Assembly: GCA_965230225.1 (NCBI GenBank) | Contig: CBDDKM010000001.1 | Location: 1-64,000 of the forward strand | From: CALSMU01 sp965230225 | GTDB taxonomy: Bacteria > Bacteroidota > Bacteroidia > Flavobacteriales_D > Parvicellaceae | Direction of reading: 5' to 3' | Length of the DNA stretch: 64,000 bases | Shown here: one piece after another, positions 1 through 11,000 of the stretch | How the letters are laid out: the number at the start of each line of letters is the position of its first letter | Numbering within the stretch: position 1 is the first letter of the stretch | The notes under the pieces: generated by a model | The model's input: only the letters and a program-made list of their open reading frames with translations | Told to the model about the DNA's origin: nothing | Databases searched by the model: none | Translations under genes and position numbers: made by a program

Positions 1-454
1 AACGAAACGATTGCAGCTGGTGATACTGCCTTCTCATTTGCAGCTCACTACAAGCCAATGGGACTTGATTGCTGTTCAATGTTTAAATACGAATGGTTAG
101 ATGTAAACGATAACAACAATGTGGTTGCTACTGTAATTGTAAGATACGACCACACAAGTGCTTCTAGCTGTACTGTTGATGTGGCAGAAATGGAGTTGAG
201 CGCAGAGATTAAAATGATGCCTAACCCAGCTAACGAAGAAGTAAATATTCAACTAAGCGGATTAGAATCTGCAAATCAGGTAATGGTTGAAATGCACGAT
301 TTACTTGGGAAAAAGATTGAAAGAAGAGTAGTTAACAGTACTACTAACATGGTAAATGTTAAACACGGCTGATTATAATAATGGAGTTTACTTTGTATCT
401 GTAATTGCAGATGGTCAGGTAGTTAAAACTTCTAAATTAGTTGTTAAGCACTAA
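1..454 (+). CDS. T9SS cargo protein, 3' part, frameshifted
   Basis: The reading frame is open from base 1, so the 5' end lies outside the window. The visible protein is a paralogue of the next gene: both share a CC-containing segment followed by YEWLDVN, a Cys before the sorting domain, and a PNP motif that opens a T9SS type A C-terminal domain. The frame in use stops at 370-372. In the +1 frame from 362, a perfect continuation follows (NGVYFVSV then a KLVVKH terminus ending at 452-454), which is the missing end of the sorting domain. One extra A in the run at 361-363 explains the break. It may be a sequencing error or a real mutation that would remove the secretion signal. The cargo function is unknown. 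Confidence 0.75.
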
Positions 455-480
455 TAAAGTACTTTACTTATTTAATATAG

Positions 481-509
481 AAAGCACCGTTTTAACGGTG
501 CTTTTTTTG
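481..509 (+). terminator. Rho-independent terminator after first cargo gene
   Basis: A perfect inverted repeat (AAAGCACCGTT / AACGGTGCTTT) is followed by a run of seven T. It lies 27 bases after the restored stop of the first T9SS cargo gene and separates it from the paralogue downstream. Confidence 0.85.
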
Positions 510-622
510 TGGTACATATTTAATAGCAAAATTTAGGATTACAATTTAAACTGAATTAGGAGAAAGTATTAAGCAACACTTCTCTTTGAATCCTAGTTTA
601 ACTCAAAAACTTAAATCTTATT

Positions 623-1378
623 ATGAAAAAACTATTCACCACTTTATTAATGCTTACTATCTCCTGGTCGGCTATGTCTCAGATTATCATCGTAACGGCA
701 ACAGATACCTTAACAGATCAAAATGGGCAAACAATTACGGTATATGGTAACACAACTGATGAAATGATTCAGTACATGAAAGTAAAGAACATGGGCTCTT
801 CAGATATCGACTTAAAGGTAAGAGCGACTGAGGAAGATGTTTGTTCAACTACTCAAAACACCACTTGCTGGGTGTTGTGTCCGGCATTTAAGGAGGCAGG
901 AGTGACCCCGGTTTTTGTTAGTACTTATGCGTCAACACTTACTCCAGGTGTTTTTGATACCACTTTTGCGGCTCATTATGAACCGGAAGGGCAAGTTTGT
1001 TGTTCACAATTTTTATACGAATGGCTAGACGTAAATAATAGCAGTAGTGTTGTAGGTACTCTTAGGGTAAGATTTGTACATACCCCGGATAGTGTTTGTA
1101 CGGCAAGTGTTGGAGAAAACTTTAATCGAGTGAACATTGAAATTGCTCCTAATCCGGTTTCCAATCAGATTAATTTTACATTAAATAATCTAGAAGAGTT
1201 TAGAGATGTTACTTATGAGGTAATGGATCAATTAGGTAGAGTTGTATACGAGCCTAGAACATTAAATGCATTTGCAGTAAGTATAGATGTAAGTACACAA
1301 CCTGAAGGGGTTTATACCTTATTATTAAAGAGAAATGGAGAGTTAATTTCTTCCAAGAAATTGGTGATTAAGCATTAA
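623..1378 (+). CDS. T9SS type A sorting domain protein
   Basis: This 251-residue secreted protein starts with a Sec signal peptide (MKKLF, hydrophobic core, likely cleavage after AMS or AMSQ). Its central domain carries clustered cysteines (a C..T..CW..C motif near residues 72-86 and a CC pair near 129). The C-terminal 80 residues have the PNP motif and the GVYTLLL...KLVIKH ending typical of the T9SS type A sorting domain, which SprA and its partners export across the outer membrane. It is a tandem paralogue of the gene before it. I do not recognise the N-terminal domain; a surface or extracellular role is inferred from the sorting domain. Its stop overlaps the 3' end of the converging sirtuin gene by 11 bases, with no terminator hairpin between them. 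Confidence 0.85.
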   Translation: MKKLFTTLLMLTISWSAMSQIIIVTATDTLTDQNGQTITVYGNTTDEMIQYMKVKNMGSSDIDLKVRATEEDVCSTTQNTTCWVLCPAFKEAGVTPVFVSTYASTLTPGVFDTTFAAHYEPEGQVCCSQFLYEWLDVNNSSSVVGTLRVRFVHTPDSVCTASVGENFNRVNIEIAPNPVSNQINFTLNNLEEFRDVTYEVMDQLGRVVYEPRTLNAFAVSIDVSTQPEGVYTLLLKRNGELISSKKLVIKH

Positions 1379-2066
1379 TCATCGCTTTAATCAAATTTTG
1401 AGCTGCTATTGGTACTCCAATAGTGGCTTTTTTATTGATGTGTGTTAGGTTTTTAATGTCTCTAACATGTAAATCATCAGAAGGATCTACGATGTATTTA
1501 GTGGCATGATCAGGAGCCGAATGTATCAATCCGGCTGCCGGGTATACATTTAAAGAAGTTCCAACCACCATAAAGATATCAGCTTTAGAAGCAATTTGTT
1601 GAGCCTCAAACATCATTGGTACTTCTTCCCCAAACCATACAATGTGTGGTCGAAGTTGAAACCCGTCCTTACAATGATCATTTAATTGGATGGGTTGATC
1701 TCCAATATGGTAAACGGTATTGGTGCCAATACTTCTGGCTTTGGTTATCTCGCCGTGTAGGTGTAGCACATTTTTGGAGCCGGCACGTTCATGTAAATCA
1801 TCAATGTTTTGAGTAATCACTTGCACGTCAAAATGTTTTTCCAATTGTGCAATTTCAAAATGAGCAGAGTTAGGTTCAGCGGAAAGTGCCTGTTCTCTTC
1901 TCTTGTTGTAAAACTCAAGTACCAGGCCGGGGTTTTTCTCCCAGGCTTCGGGAGTCGCCACCTCCATAATGTCATATTCTTCCCATAATCCACCAGAATC
2001 TCTGAAAGTTTTAAGGCCACTTTCCTGGCTAATTCCAGCTCCGGTAAATACAACAAGTTTTTTCAT
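1368..2066 (-). CDS. cobB: NAD-dependent protein deacylase, Sir2 family
   Basis: The 232-residue protein starts at MKKLVVFTGAGIS. It has the sirtuin NAD-binding GAGIS motif at the start, TQNIDDLHERAGS, the catalytic His in HLHGE, and GTSLNVYPAAG. Sirtuins remove acyl groups from lysines using NAD. A Y-N-K-R stretch matches the Tyr and Arg that in E. coli CobB bind succinyl-lysine, suggesting deacetylase plus desuccinylase activity. The two CxxC zinc-binding pairs of most sirtuins are absent: only one Cys sits in that region. I recall this zinc-less form as common in Bacteroidota. A longer in-frame extension upstream (to 2198) lacks homology and was not used. The gene is divergent from maeB. 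Confidence 0.88.
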   Translation of the reverse strand: MKKLVVFTGAGISQESGLKTFRDSGGLWEEYDIMEVATPEAWEKNPGLVLEFYNKRREQALSAEPNSAHFEIAQLEKHFDVQVITQNIDDLHERAGSKNVLHLHGEITKARSIGTNTVYHIGDQPIQLNDHCKDGFQLRPHIVWFGEEVPMMFEAQQIASKADIFMVVGTSLNVYPAAGLIHSAPDHATKYIVDPSDDLHVRDIKNLTHINKKATIGVPIAAQNLIKAMINA

Positions 2067-2196
2067 GACAATTTGCGAGTGTTCTCGAAAGTTAAAAAAA
2101 ATTAACGAGACAAGGGTAACATGTTTGGAATTGATATGGGGTAGTGGTGGACTTAAGAACATATTGTTACCTTTATCGGTTCTAAAACTGCTAGGC

Positions 2197-4461
2197 ATGA
2201 AAATCAGGAAGAAAGAAGCGTTGGATTACCATAGTAATGGTAGGTCAGGAAAGATTGAAGTTGTCCCCTCAAAACCATATAGTTCGCAGAGAGATTTGTC
2301 GTTGGCATACTCTCCAGGTGTGGCGGAACCATGTATAGAAATAAGCGAAAACAAGCAAGATGTATATAAGTATACTGCCAAAGGTAATTTGGTAGCTGTT
2401 ATATCTAACGGAACAGCTGTTTTAGGACTTGGAAATATAGGCCCTGAAGCTTCTAAACCGGTAATGGAAGGGAAAGGACTGTTGTTCAAAATCTTTGCAG
2501 ATATTGATGTGTTTGATATTGAGGTAGATGCATCCAATGTGGATCAGTTTGTTAATACGGTTAAGGCTATATCGCCAACTTTTGGAGGGGTAAATCTGGA
2601 AGATATTAAGGCGCCGGAAGCTTTTGAAATAGAAAGAAGACTTAAAGAGGAGCTAAATATTCCGGTAATGCACGATGATCAGCATGGAACTGCTATAATT
2701 TCTGCCGCAGCTTTGCTAAATGCTTTGGAGATTGCCGATAAAAAGATCGAAAAGGTTAGGATGGTGATCAATGGTGCTGGAGCGGCAGCCATATCTTGTG
2801 CTAAATTATATGTGTCTCTTGGTTTGAAAAAGGAAAATATTTTGATGTTTGATTCCAAAGGCCCAATTACAACAGATAGAGATAATTTGGACGACCAGAA
2901 ACAGCAATTTGCAGTAAAGTCAAAATATGCTACTCTGGAAGAAGCAATGGAAGGGGCAGATGTCTTTGTGGGATTGTCCAAAGGGAATATTGTGTCAAAA
3001 GAGATGGTTGAATCAATGGCAGTGAACCCAATTGTATTTGCTTTGGCGAATCCGGAGCCTGAGATTTCTTACAATGACGCAATGAGTGTTAGAGAGGACA
3101 TTATCATGGCCACTGGACGTTCAGATAATCCAAATCAGGTGAATAACGTGTTGGGGTTCCCTTTTATATTTAGAGGAGCTCTTGATGTAAGAGCCACAAG
3201 TATTAATGAGGAGATGAAATTGGCAGCTGTAAAAGCCATTGCCAAGTTAGCCAAAGAACCTATCCCGGAAGAAGTGAATGAGGCGTACGATGAGAGAAAT
3301 ATGTCTTTTGGTAGAGAACAGATTATACCAAAACCGCTTGACCCAAGACTAATCTATTGGGTAGCTCCTGCAGTTGCCAAAGCTGCAATGGAATCAGGCG
3401 TAGCTCAAGAACCAATAGAGGATTGGGAAGCTTATGAGTTAGAATTGATGAAAAGGTTAGGGTTAGACAATAAGCTCATCAAGAATATTACAGAGAAAGC
3501 TAAGAGAAACCCTAAGCGTGTGGTATTTGCCGAAGCAGATCACTATAAAATATTGAAAGCCGCTCAAATTGCTTGCGACGAGGGAATTGCTTTTCCTATT
3601 TTACTTGGTAAAAAGAAGAGAATCGAAGCAATGATCGAAGAATATGGGTTGGAGTTTAGCGATTGCCAGATAATCGATCCAAGAGAAGATGAGGAAAAAG
3701 AGCGTAGAGAAGCTTATGCGGATATCTTGTTTGAGAAAAGAAAAAGACGTGGTTTAACCCTGTATGAGTGTAGAAAGGCAATGCGCGAAAGAAACTACTT
3801 TGGTGCTGCCATGGTTGAGATGGGAGAGGCAGATGCCATGATTTCCGGGTTAACCCGGAATTACCGCGATACAATTAGGCCTGCACTTCAGGTAATCGGA
3901 ATTGATGAAGGAGTGAACAAAATAGCAGGAATGTATATTTTGATCACCAAAGAAGGTCCTTTCTTCTTTGCTGATACTACTGTTAATATGAACCCGACGG
4001 CAGAGGAATTAGCGGATATAACTCTTCTGGTAGCTAAAATTGTAAGAAGATTTAGAGTTCAGCCAAGAATTGCCATGCTAAGTTATTCCAACTTTGGGTC
4101 TACGGAAGGGGAAGACGCAATCAAAATGAGAGAAGCGGTTAAAATCTTACACAACGAACATCCTAATTTGGTGGTGGATGGAGAAGTACAAGCCAACTTT
4201 GCATTGGACAAAGAGTTGATGAGTGATTTCTTTAGTTTCTCAGAATTAGCAAATAAGAAAACTAATACATTAATTTTTCCTAACTTGTCCGCCGGAAATA
4301 TAGCCTACAAACTTGTTCAGCAAATGAGTGAAGCAGAAGCTATTGGACCAATTCTCTTAGGGATGAAAAAACCGGTTCACGTACTGCAAATCGGATCGTC
4401 GGTAAGAGAAATATTGAACATGGTTACCATAGCGGTGGTAGATGTTCAGACTAGAAAATAA
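2197..4461 (+). CDS. maeB: NADP-dependent malic enzyme (malic + PTA-like)
   Basis: This 754-residue cytoplasmic enzyme oxidatively decarboxylates malate to pyruvate, giving NADPH. The N-terminal half holds the malic enzyme core (YSPGVAEPC, LEDIKAPEAFEIE, MHDDQHGTA, and the nucleotide-binding INGAGAAA). The C-terminal half from about residue 430 is a phosphate acetyltransferase-like domain, which in this family is regulatory (acetyl-CoA sensing) rather than catalytic. The length fits the MaeB family. I chose the ATG at 2197 because the frame upstream overlaps the sirtuin gene and shows no homology. ruvA follows 9 bases after the stop, so the two probably share a transcript. Confidence 0.93.
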   Translation: MKIRKKEALDYHSNGRSGKIEVVPSKPYSSQRDLSLAYSPGVAEPCIEISENKQDVYKYTAKGNLVAVISNGTAVLGLGNIGPEASKPVMEGKGLLFKIFADIDVFDIEVDASNVDQFVNTVKAISPTFGGVNLEDIKAPEAFEIERRLKEELNIPVMHDDQHGTAIISAAALLNALEIADKKIEKVRMVINGAGAAAISCAKLYVSLGLKKENILMFDSKGPITTDRDNLDDQKQQFAVKSKYATLEEAMEGADVFVGLSKGNIVSKEMVESMAVNPIVFALANPEPEISYNDAMSVREDIIMATGRSDNPNQVNNVLGFPFIFRGALDVRATSINEEMKLAAVKAIAKLAKEPIPEEVNEAYDERNMSFGREQIIPKPLDPRLIYWVAPAVAKAAMESGVAQEPIEDWEAYELELMKRLGLDNKLIKNITEKAKRNPKRVVFAEADHYKILKAAQIACDEGIAFPILLGKKKRIEAMIEEYGLEFSDCQIIDPREDEEKERREAYADILFEKRKRRGLTLYECRKAMRERNYFGAAMVEMGEADAMISGLTRNYRDTIRPALQVIGIDEGVNKIAGMYILITKEGPFFFADTTVNMNPTAEELADITLLVAKIVRRFRVQPRIAMLSYSNFGSTEGEDAIKMREAVKILHNEHPNLVVDGEVQANFALDKELMSDFFSFSELANKKTNTLIFPNLSAGNIAYKLVQQMSEAEAIGPILLGMKKPVHVLQIGSSVREILNMVTIAVVDVQTRK

Positions 4462-4470
4462 GAAAGGTTT

Positions 4471-5055
4471 ATGATAACATATATTGATGGGATTCTGGAT
4501 GAAAAAAATCCAGCCTATGCAGTTATTGATGTAAATGGAGTAGGATATTTTTTGCATATCTCATTATCCACCTACTCCGAATTACCTGAAAAAGGTAGAG
4601 TAAAGCTTTTTACTCATTTATCCATTAGAGAAGATGCTCATACTCTTTATGGTTTCGCAACCAAAGAGGAGAGAGAAATATATCGACACCTAATCAGTGT
4701 GTCGGGTGTTGGGCCTAGTACAGCAAGGATGATTCTTTCATCCCTAAATGCAGGAGAGGTAGCTAATGCCATACTTTCTGAAGATGTAAACTTGTTGAAG
4801 AAAGTAAAGGGAATTGGAGCTAAATCAGCCTTAAGAATCATCGTAGATTTGAAAGATAAGATCGATAAAACTGGTCATTCTATGGAAATTTCAGGGGTGA
4901 TGAACAATACAATCAGAAATGAAGCGTTATCTGCATTGATTGTATTAGGAATCGACAAGAAAAAAGCCGAAGTTGTGATAGACAAGACCATAGCTAAAGC
5001 AGGTTCGGATGTTTCTGTTGAAGAATTAATTAAAATTACGCTAAAGAGTTTGTAG
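4471..5055 (+). CDS. ruvA: Holliday junction helicase subunit RuvA
   Basis: The 194-residue protein binds four-way DNA junctions as a tetramer and recruits the RuvB motor for branch migration. Domain I starts with MITYIDGILDEK, as in the family. The two helix-hairpin-helix motifs are visible as SVSGVGPSTARMIL and VKGIGAKSALRIIVDLKDK. The C-terminal RuvB-contact domain (EALSALIVLGIDKKKAE) closes the protein. Length is typical. It sits between maeB and sprA, an order that I recall as common in flavobacteria although the three functions are unrelated. Confidence 0.95.
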   Translation: MITYIDGILDEKNPAYAVIDVNGVGYFLHISLSTYSELPEKGRVKLFTHLSIREDAHTLYGFATKEEREIYRHLISVSGVGPSTARMILSSLNAGEVANAILSEDVNLLKKVKGIGAKSALRIIVDLKDKIDKTGHSMEISGVMNNTIRNEALSALIVLGIDKKKAEVVIDKTIAKAGSDVSVEELIKITLKSL

Positions 5056-5069
5056 ATTCGCAACAATTT

Positions 5070-8000
5070 TTGAGCACCTTGAACCCAAAACAGACGCTGA
5101 AATACCTTATCGCTACTACCGTTCTGACAGTATTTTTTGCTGTAGGTAACGCGCATGCCTTTAATCCACTAAAGGAGTATGTAGCAGCATTGGATTCTCC
5201 GGAAACCAATCTGATCTACCCGTTGTCTGATACCTATGATCCTACTTCTACAGGTGGAGGTATCATCGATTTTGAGGATCCGTTAAACATTAATCACTCT
5301 ACCGAATACGACCCTCTCACGGGGACTTATATATTTTCTTCCACTCTAGGTGATTCTCTAAACTATAGAAGCCCAAGTTCAATGACCTTGGAGGAGTACC
5401 TTCAATACATGAATGAGCAGTCCATGCAACAGTATTGGAATGATCGAGTGGATGAGCAAGTTTCTGTTAATAGAAATAAAGGAGAGGATTCACCGGGACT
5501 TCAGTTTGGAGGAAGTAGGAAAGGTGGAATTTTTGGAAGTGACCTGGTGGAAATTAGACCACAAGGATCTGCCGAGCTAAAGTTTGGAGTTAATATTTCC
5601 AGAACAGATAATCCGGTTCTTCCAGAAAAACAAAGAAGAATTACCACATTCGATTTTGATCAGAAAATTCAAATGAACCTAACAGGTAAGATTGGGGATT
5701 TGATGAAAATTGGATTCAATTACAATACCGAAGCGACATTCGATTTCGAAAATGAGTTGAAACTGAATTATGCGGGAGAGGAAGATGATATTATTCAAAA
5801 ACTTGAAGCTGGTAATGTAAGTATGCCACTTAACAGTACCTTGATTTCTGGAAGTCAAAGTTTGTTTGGAATCAAGTCTGAACTAAGGTTTGGTAGACTT
5901 ACTGTAACTTCTGTATTGTCTCAGCAAAGAGGTCAGAAAAAGGAAATTGAAGTTGCTGGTGGAGCTCAGGTAAATGATTTTGAAATATTTGCTGATAACT
6001 ACGAAGAAAATCGTCACTTCTTCCTGAATTATTATTTCCGTGAGCACTACGATCAGGCTATGAGTACTTTGCCTCAGGTAACTTCCGGGATTCAAATCCA
6101 GAGAATGGAAGTGTGGGTAACCAACCGTACCAACGATTATGAGGATACACGTAACATTATCGGATTTACAGATTTGGGAGAGGAAGATGCAGCCAATTTA
6201 GAAGGTGCAGGAATTACAGTTACTGGGTCCAATTTACCGGATAATAATCACAATAGTTTATATGGCTCGGTTCAGAATAATTCGAGTGTAAGAAATTATG
6301 TAAATGCTTCTAACGTACTTACGGGTACATACGGAATGGTGCAAAGTGTGGAGTACGAAAAACTGGAAAATGCAAGGTTGCTAAATTCCAACGAATATAG
6401 TTATAACTCCATCTTAGGTTTCGTTTCGTTAAACCAGTCCTTAAACAATGATGAGGTACTTGCGGTTGCTTATCAGTATACTTATCAGGGTGAGACCTAT
6501 CAGGTAGGGGAGTTCTCTACAGATGGTATTGCTGGGCAAGAAGCTTTGTATGTAAAGCTATTGAAAGCGACAGTTCGTAATCCGAAGAAGAAGCTTTGGG
6601 ACCTGATGATGAAAAACGTTTATTCATTAGGAGCCTATCAAATTGACCCTCAGAATTTCCGTTTGGATATTTGGTACAACAACCCGAGTACGAGTATTGA
6701 TATTAACTACATTCCGAAAACAGGAATTGACAATAAGCTATTGACTCAGGTAGTTGGCTTGGATCGATTGAATCAGCAACAGGCTAATTATCCTGATGGA
6801 GTATTTGATTTTATTCCAATTTCAGAATCAAACGGTAGAATTGTAAATGGAGGGACTATTAACCCAAGAAATGGTAGGCTATATTTTACCACCGTTGAAC
6901 CATTTGGTACTACTATCGATGAGGAAATGGAGGCCAAAGGAATTTCTCAGGCTGTTAGAAATACTGTTGTGTTCCAACAGTTGTACGATAGTACGAAAAC
7001 AGCTGCTCAACAAATTCCAGAGTTGAATCGATTCCGAATTAAAGGAACCTATCAATCTTCAGTAAGTTCAGAAATCTCCTTAAGCGCACTAAATATCCCA
7101 CAGGGATCTGTAGTTGTAACCGCTGGAGGTGCACCATTACAGGAAGGAACGGATTATACGGTTGATTATAACCTGGGAAGAGTAAGAATATTGAACGAAG
7201 GAATTCTTACCTCAGGAACACCAATTAAAATCTCATTGGAGAGTAACTCTTTGTTTAGTATTCAAACAAAGTCCTTATTAGGGACGCATTTAGATTATCG
7301 CATTAGTAAAAACGCCAACATTGGAGCTACCATGATGAGGTTAACAGAAAAACCTCTTACCCAAAAGGTAAATATGGGAGATGAGCCAATTGCAAATACC
7401 GTTTTAGGTTTAGATGGAAGTTTTAGAAGAGAGGTTCCTTTCTTAACCAAATTAGTAGATAAAATCCCGTTTATCAATACCAAGGAAAAATCCATGTTAA
7501 ACTTCAATGGAGAAGTTGCGACCATTATACCCGGAACCAATAGAGCCGTAAATGGATTGTCTTACATCGATGATTTTGAGGGTAGCCAGTCAGCCATTGA
7601 TATTAGAACATTTAACTCCTGGGTATTGGCTTCTGTTCCACAAGGACAACCAGCTTTATTCCCACAGGGAGCACTGTATAATGATTTGGAATATGGACAT
7701 AACAGAGCAAAAATGGCCTGGTATGTAATTGATCCATTGTTCCATAATGACAATAACCTTACACCAGATCACATTAAGGGACATCCAATGCAGGAGAATC
7801 ACATGATGAGACAAGTATTGGTAAATGAGGTGTTCCCTAATCAACAGTTGTCAACTGGTCAGTTAACCAATATACCGGTATTGGACTTAGCTTATTATCC
7901 AAGAGAAAGAGGACCGTACAATTACCAAACAGATAATCTTACACCAGATAGTGGTTATTTCAGTAATCCGGAAGAAAACTGGGCCGGGATTATGCGTCCG

Positions 8001-11000
8001 CTTACTACAAATGATTTTGAAGCAGCCAACATTGAGTTTATTCAGTTCTGGGTTATGGATCCTTTCCATAATACTACCTCTAACAGTATGGGAGAACCTG
8101 CCTCTAACGAAGATTCGTATAATACAACTGGGGGTGAATTATACTTCCATTTAGGAAATGTATCTGAGGATATTTTAAGAGATGGACGTAAAGCATTTGA
8201 AAATGGATTGCCGGTAGATGGACAGTTCGATCCTGACAATATGGAAACTACCGAGTGGGGGTGGGTTCCAACCTCTCAGGTAATTGTAAATGCTTTTGAT
8301 AATGATATTACTACAAGAGAGTTTCAGGATGTAGGTTTTGATGGGTTAGGAGATGATGAAGAGGGAACTTATTTCGATTCTTTTTTAACTACTGCTGCTG
8401 GAGTTTTGGCGGCTGGTTCTCACGGAATAAATAGACTTACAGAAGATCCATCTTCTGATAACTACCACTATTTTAGAGGTGATGATTATGATGCAGCGGA
8501 AGCTACTATTTTGGAGCGTTATAAAGACTATAACAACCCTCACGGTAACTCTCCAACATCTGAGATGTCGGCTGCGCTGAATAATGATGGTTATCCAACT
8601 TCAGCATCGACACTTCCAAACGTGGAGGATATTAACCAGGATAATAACCTGAACGAGACAGAAAGTTATTTCCAATATCAGGTAAACATGAAACCACAAA
8701 ACATGAATGTGGGGTCTAACTACATTACCGATCGTGTTTTAGGAACTGATAACAAGAGTGGAAAGCAGGTATATTGGTACCAGTTTAGAATTCCGGTAAG
8801 AGAGTTTACCAGCAAGGTAAATGGAATTCAGGATTTCAGATCGATCCGATTCATCAGAATGTGTATGAAGGGATGGGCTGAGCCAGTTGTTCTTCGTTTT
8901 GCCAGATTAGAATTAATTAGAGGTGAATGGAGATCTTACCTGGGGTCGTTGTTAACGGACGGAGAATATTTACAACCGGAAGAATCTAGTACTACATTTA
9001 ACATTAGTGCGGTAAATATTGAGCAAAACGGAAACCGTGAGCCAATTAACTATGTTCTTCCAAATGGTATTCAGCGTGAGATTAACTATCAAACTGCCAA
9101 CCTTGCACAGCAAAATGAGCAGTCGTTAGTGTTGGATGTTTGTGGGTTGCAAGATGGAGATGCCCGAGCAGCATATAGGAATGTCAATTTTGATGTATTA
9201 AACTACAATAAAATTGAAATGTATGTGCACGGGGAGTCTAATGATGAGGTGTACCCTGTGGGAGATGATGAAGTAACTGTTTTTGTCCGGCTTGGTTCCG
9301 ATTTCATTAGTAACTATTACGAATACGAGATGCCGGTTAAGATAAGTGACTGGTACAACCATAGCCCCGATGATGTGTGGCCGGTTGACAATAATCTGGT
9401 GATTGATTTGAATGCACTGAAGCAGGTTAAGATTGATCGAAACGGGGATAATGAGGCGTCTACTTTAGAAAGGTACTCAGTGCCAGATCCAACCACTAGA
9501 GATGATGGTACTCCAAATTCAGATCGAATGATTACCGTATTGGGTAATCCAAATTTACAAAACTTAAAAACCATTATGATTGGGGTGAGAAATCCTAAGC
9601 ACGATGATCCTAGTAATCAATGGAAGCCGGATGATGGATTGGAAAAATGTGTTGAAGTTTGGGTAAATGAGTTGAGGTTGTCAGACTTTAATGAGTCTGG
9701 TGGATGGGCATCAGTTGGTCGATTGAGTGGTAATGGAGCAGATTTCTTTGATTTCTCTGTGTCAGGTAATTATTCCACACCGTACTATGGAAGCATTGAG
9801 CAAAGTGTATCGGAAAGGTCTCAGGAGTGGGTGTCTGGAGTGGATGCTTCTACGACTGTTCAGTTAGGGAAGTTTTTTGGAGATCAGTCTGGAGTTAGAA
9901 TTCCAATGTATTTAGGGTACTCCAAGAACGTAATTAAACCTCTATTTGATCCATTGTCGGGAGATTTAGATTTAACCCAAAATCCAGGAGAAACGGTGGA
10001 AGAATTTAGAGAGCGTTTGGATGCAGGTAGAGACTTGACCCAGCGTAGAGCCATTAACTTTACCAATGTTCGAATTGAAAAAGGAATGGGGAAAGATGGG
10101 AAGTCTAAAAAAGCACATTTCTGGGATATATCTAACTTCTCGTTAACCTATTCTTATAATGAAATATTCCACAGGGATATCAACATAGAAAAAGACAGTA
10201 CTGCGAACCACATGGCCGCGATTAATTATGGATTTAATAATAATCCAAGGCCATGGGAACCTTTCAAGAAGGTGAAATTTATGCGTAAGTCGAAATGGCT
10301 ACGTCCAATCAGAGATTTTAATTTGTATTTGGCTCCAAAACAATTAGGGTTTAGATCAACCATGTTACGTAGTTACAATGAGTATCGTGTAAGGTATAAC
10401 TTCGAAAACGGGCCAGATCCAATTACGCAGTACAACAAGAACTTTAACTGGGATAGAGATTATAATTTAAAGTATGATCTAAGCAAGAGCCTTAAGTTTG
10501 ATTTTACAGCCTTGAACAGAGCATTTGTAAACGAACCATTTGGGAAGGTTGATTACGGAGCATTTGGGTATGAAGCACAAACTGCTAGAGATTCCATTAA
10601 TCAGAGTATCGCTAGCATGGGGGAAAATATGAACTACAACCATAGTTTCAACATTACCTACAAATGGCCATTTAGCAAGTTCCCGTTAACCGATTGGATT
10701 TCTTTAACCACCAGGTATAATGCTAACTACGATTGGACCAGGGCTCCATTAGCTTTGGATCAGGTAACGGTATACGATAACAATGGAGATTCCATTACTT
10801 CTACAACTGTAGGTAATGTTATTCAAAACTCCAGAGTAGTTTCCTGGAACGGTAAGTTAAACATGACTACCCTATATAACAAAGTGCCTTACTTTAAGAA
10901 GGTAAACAAAAAGTATAGCGGTAGAGGAAGAGGTAGGAAGAATTTTGGTGCAAGTGTAGGTGGAAATAAAGGAAAGGGTAAAGGAAAAGGAGCTGATAAT

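Noticed and set aside
1969..2196. A longer in-frame start for maeB, and a longer start (2198) for the sirtuin.
   Set aside because: The extensions overlap each other's genes and show no homology. The ATG at 2197 and at 2066 begin the conserved domains.
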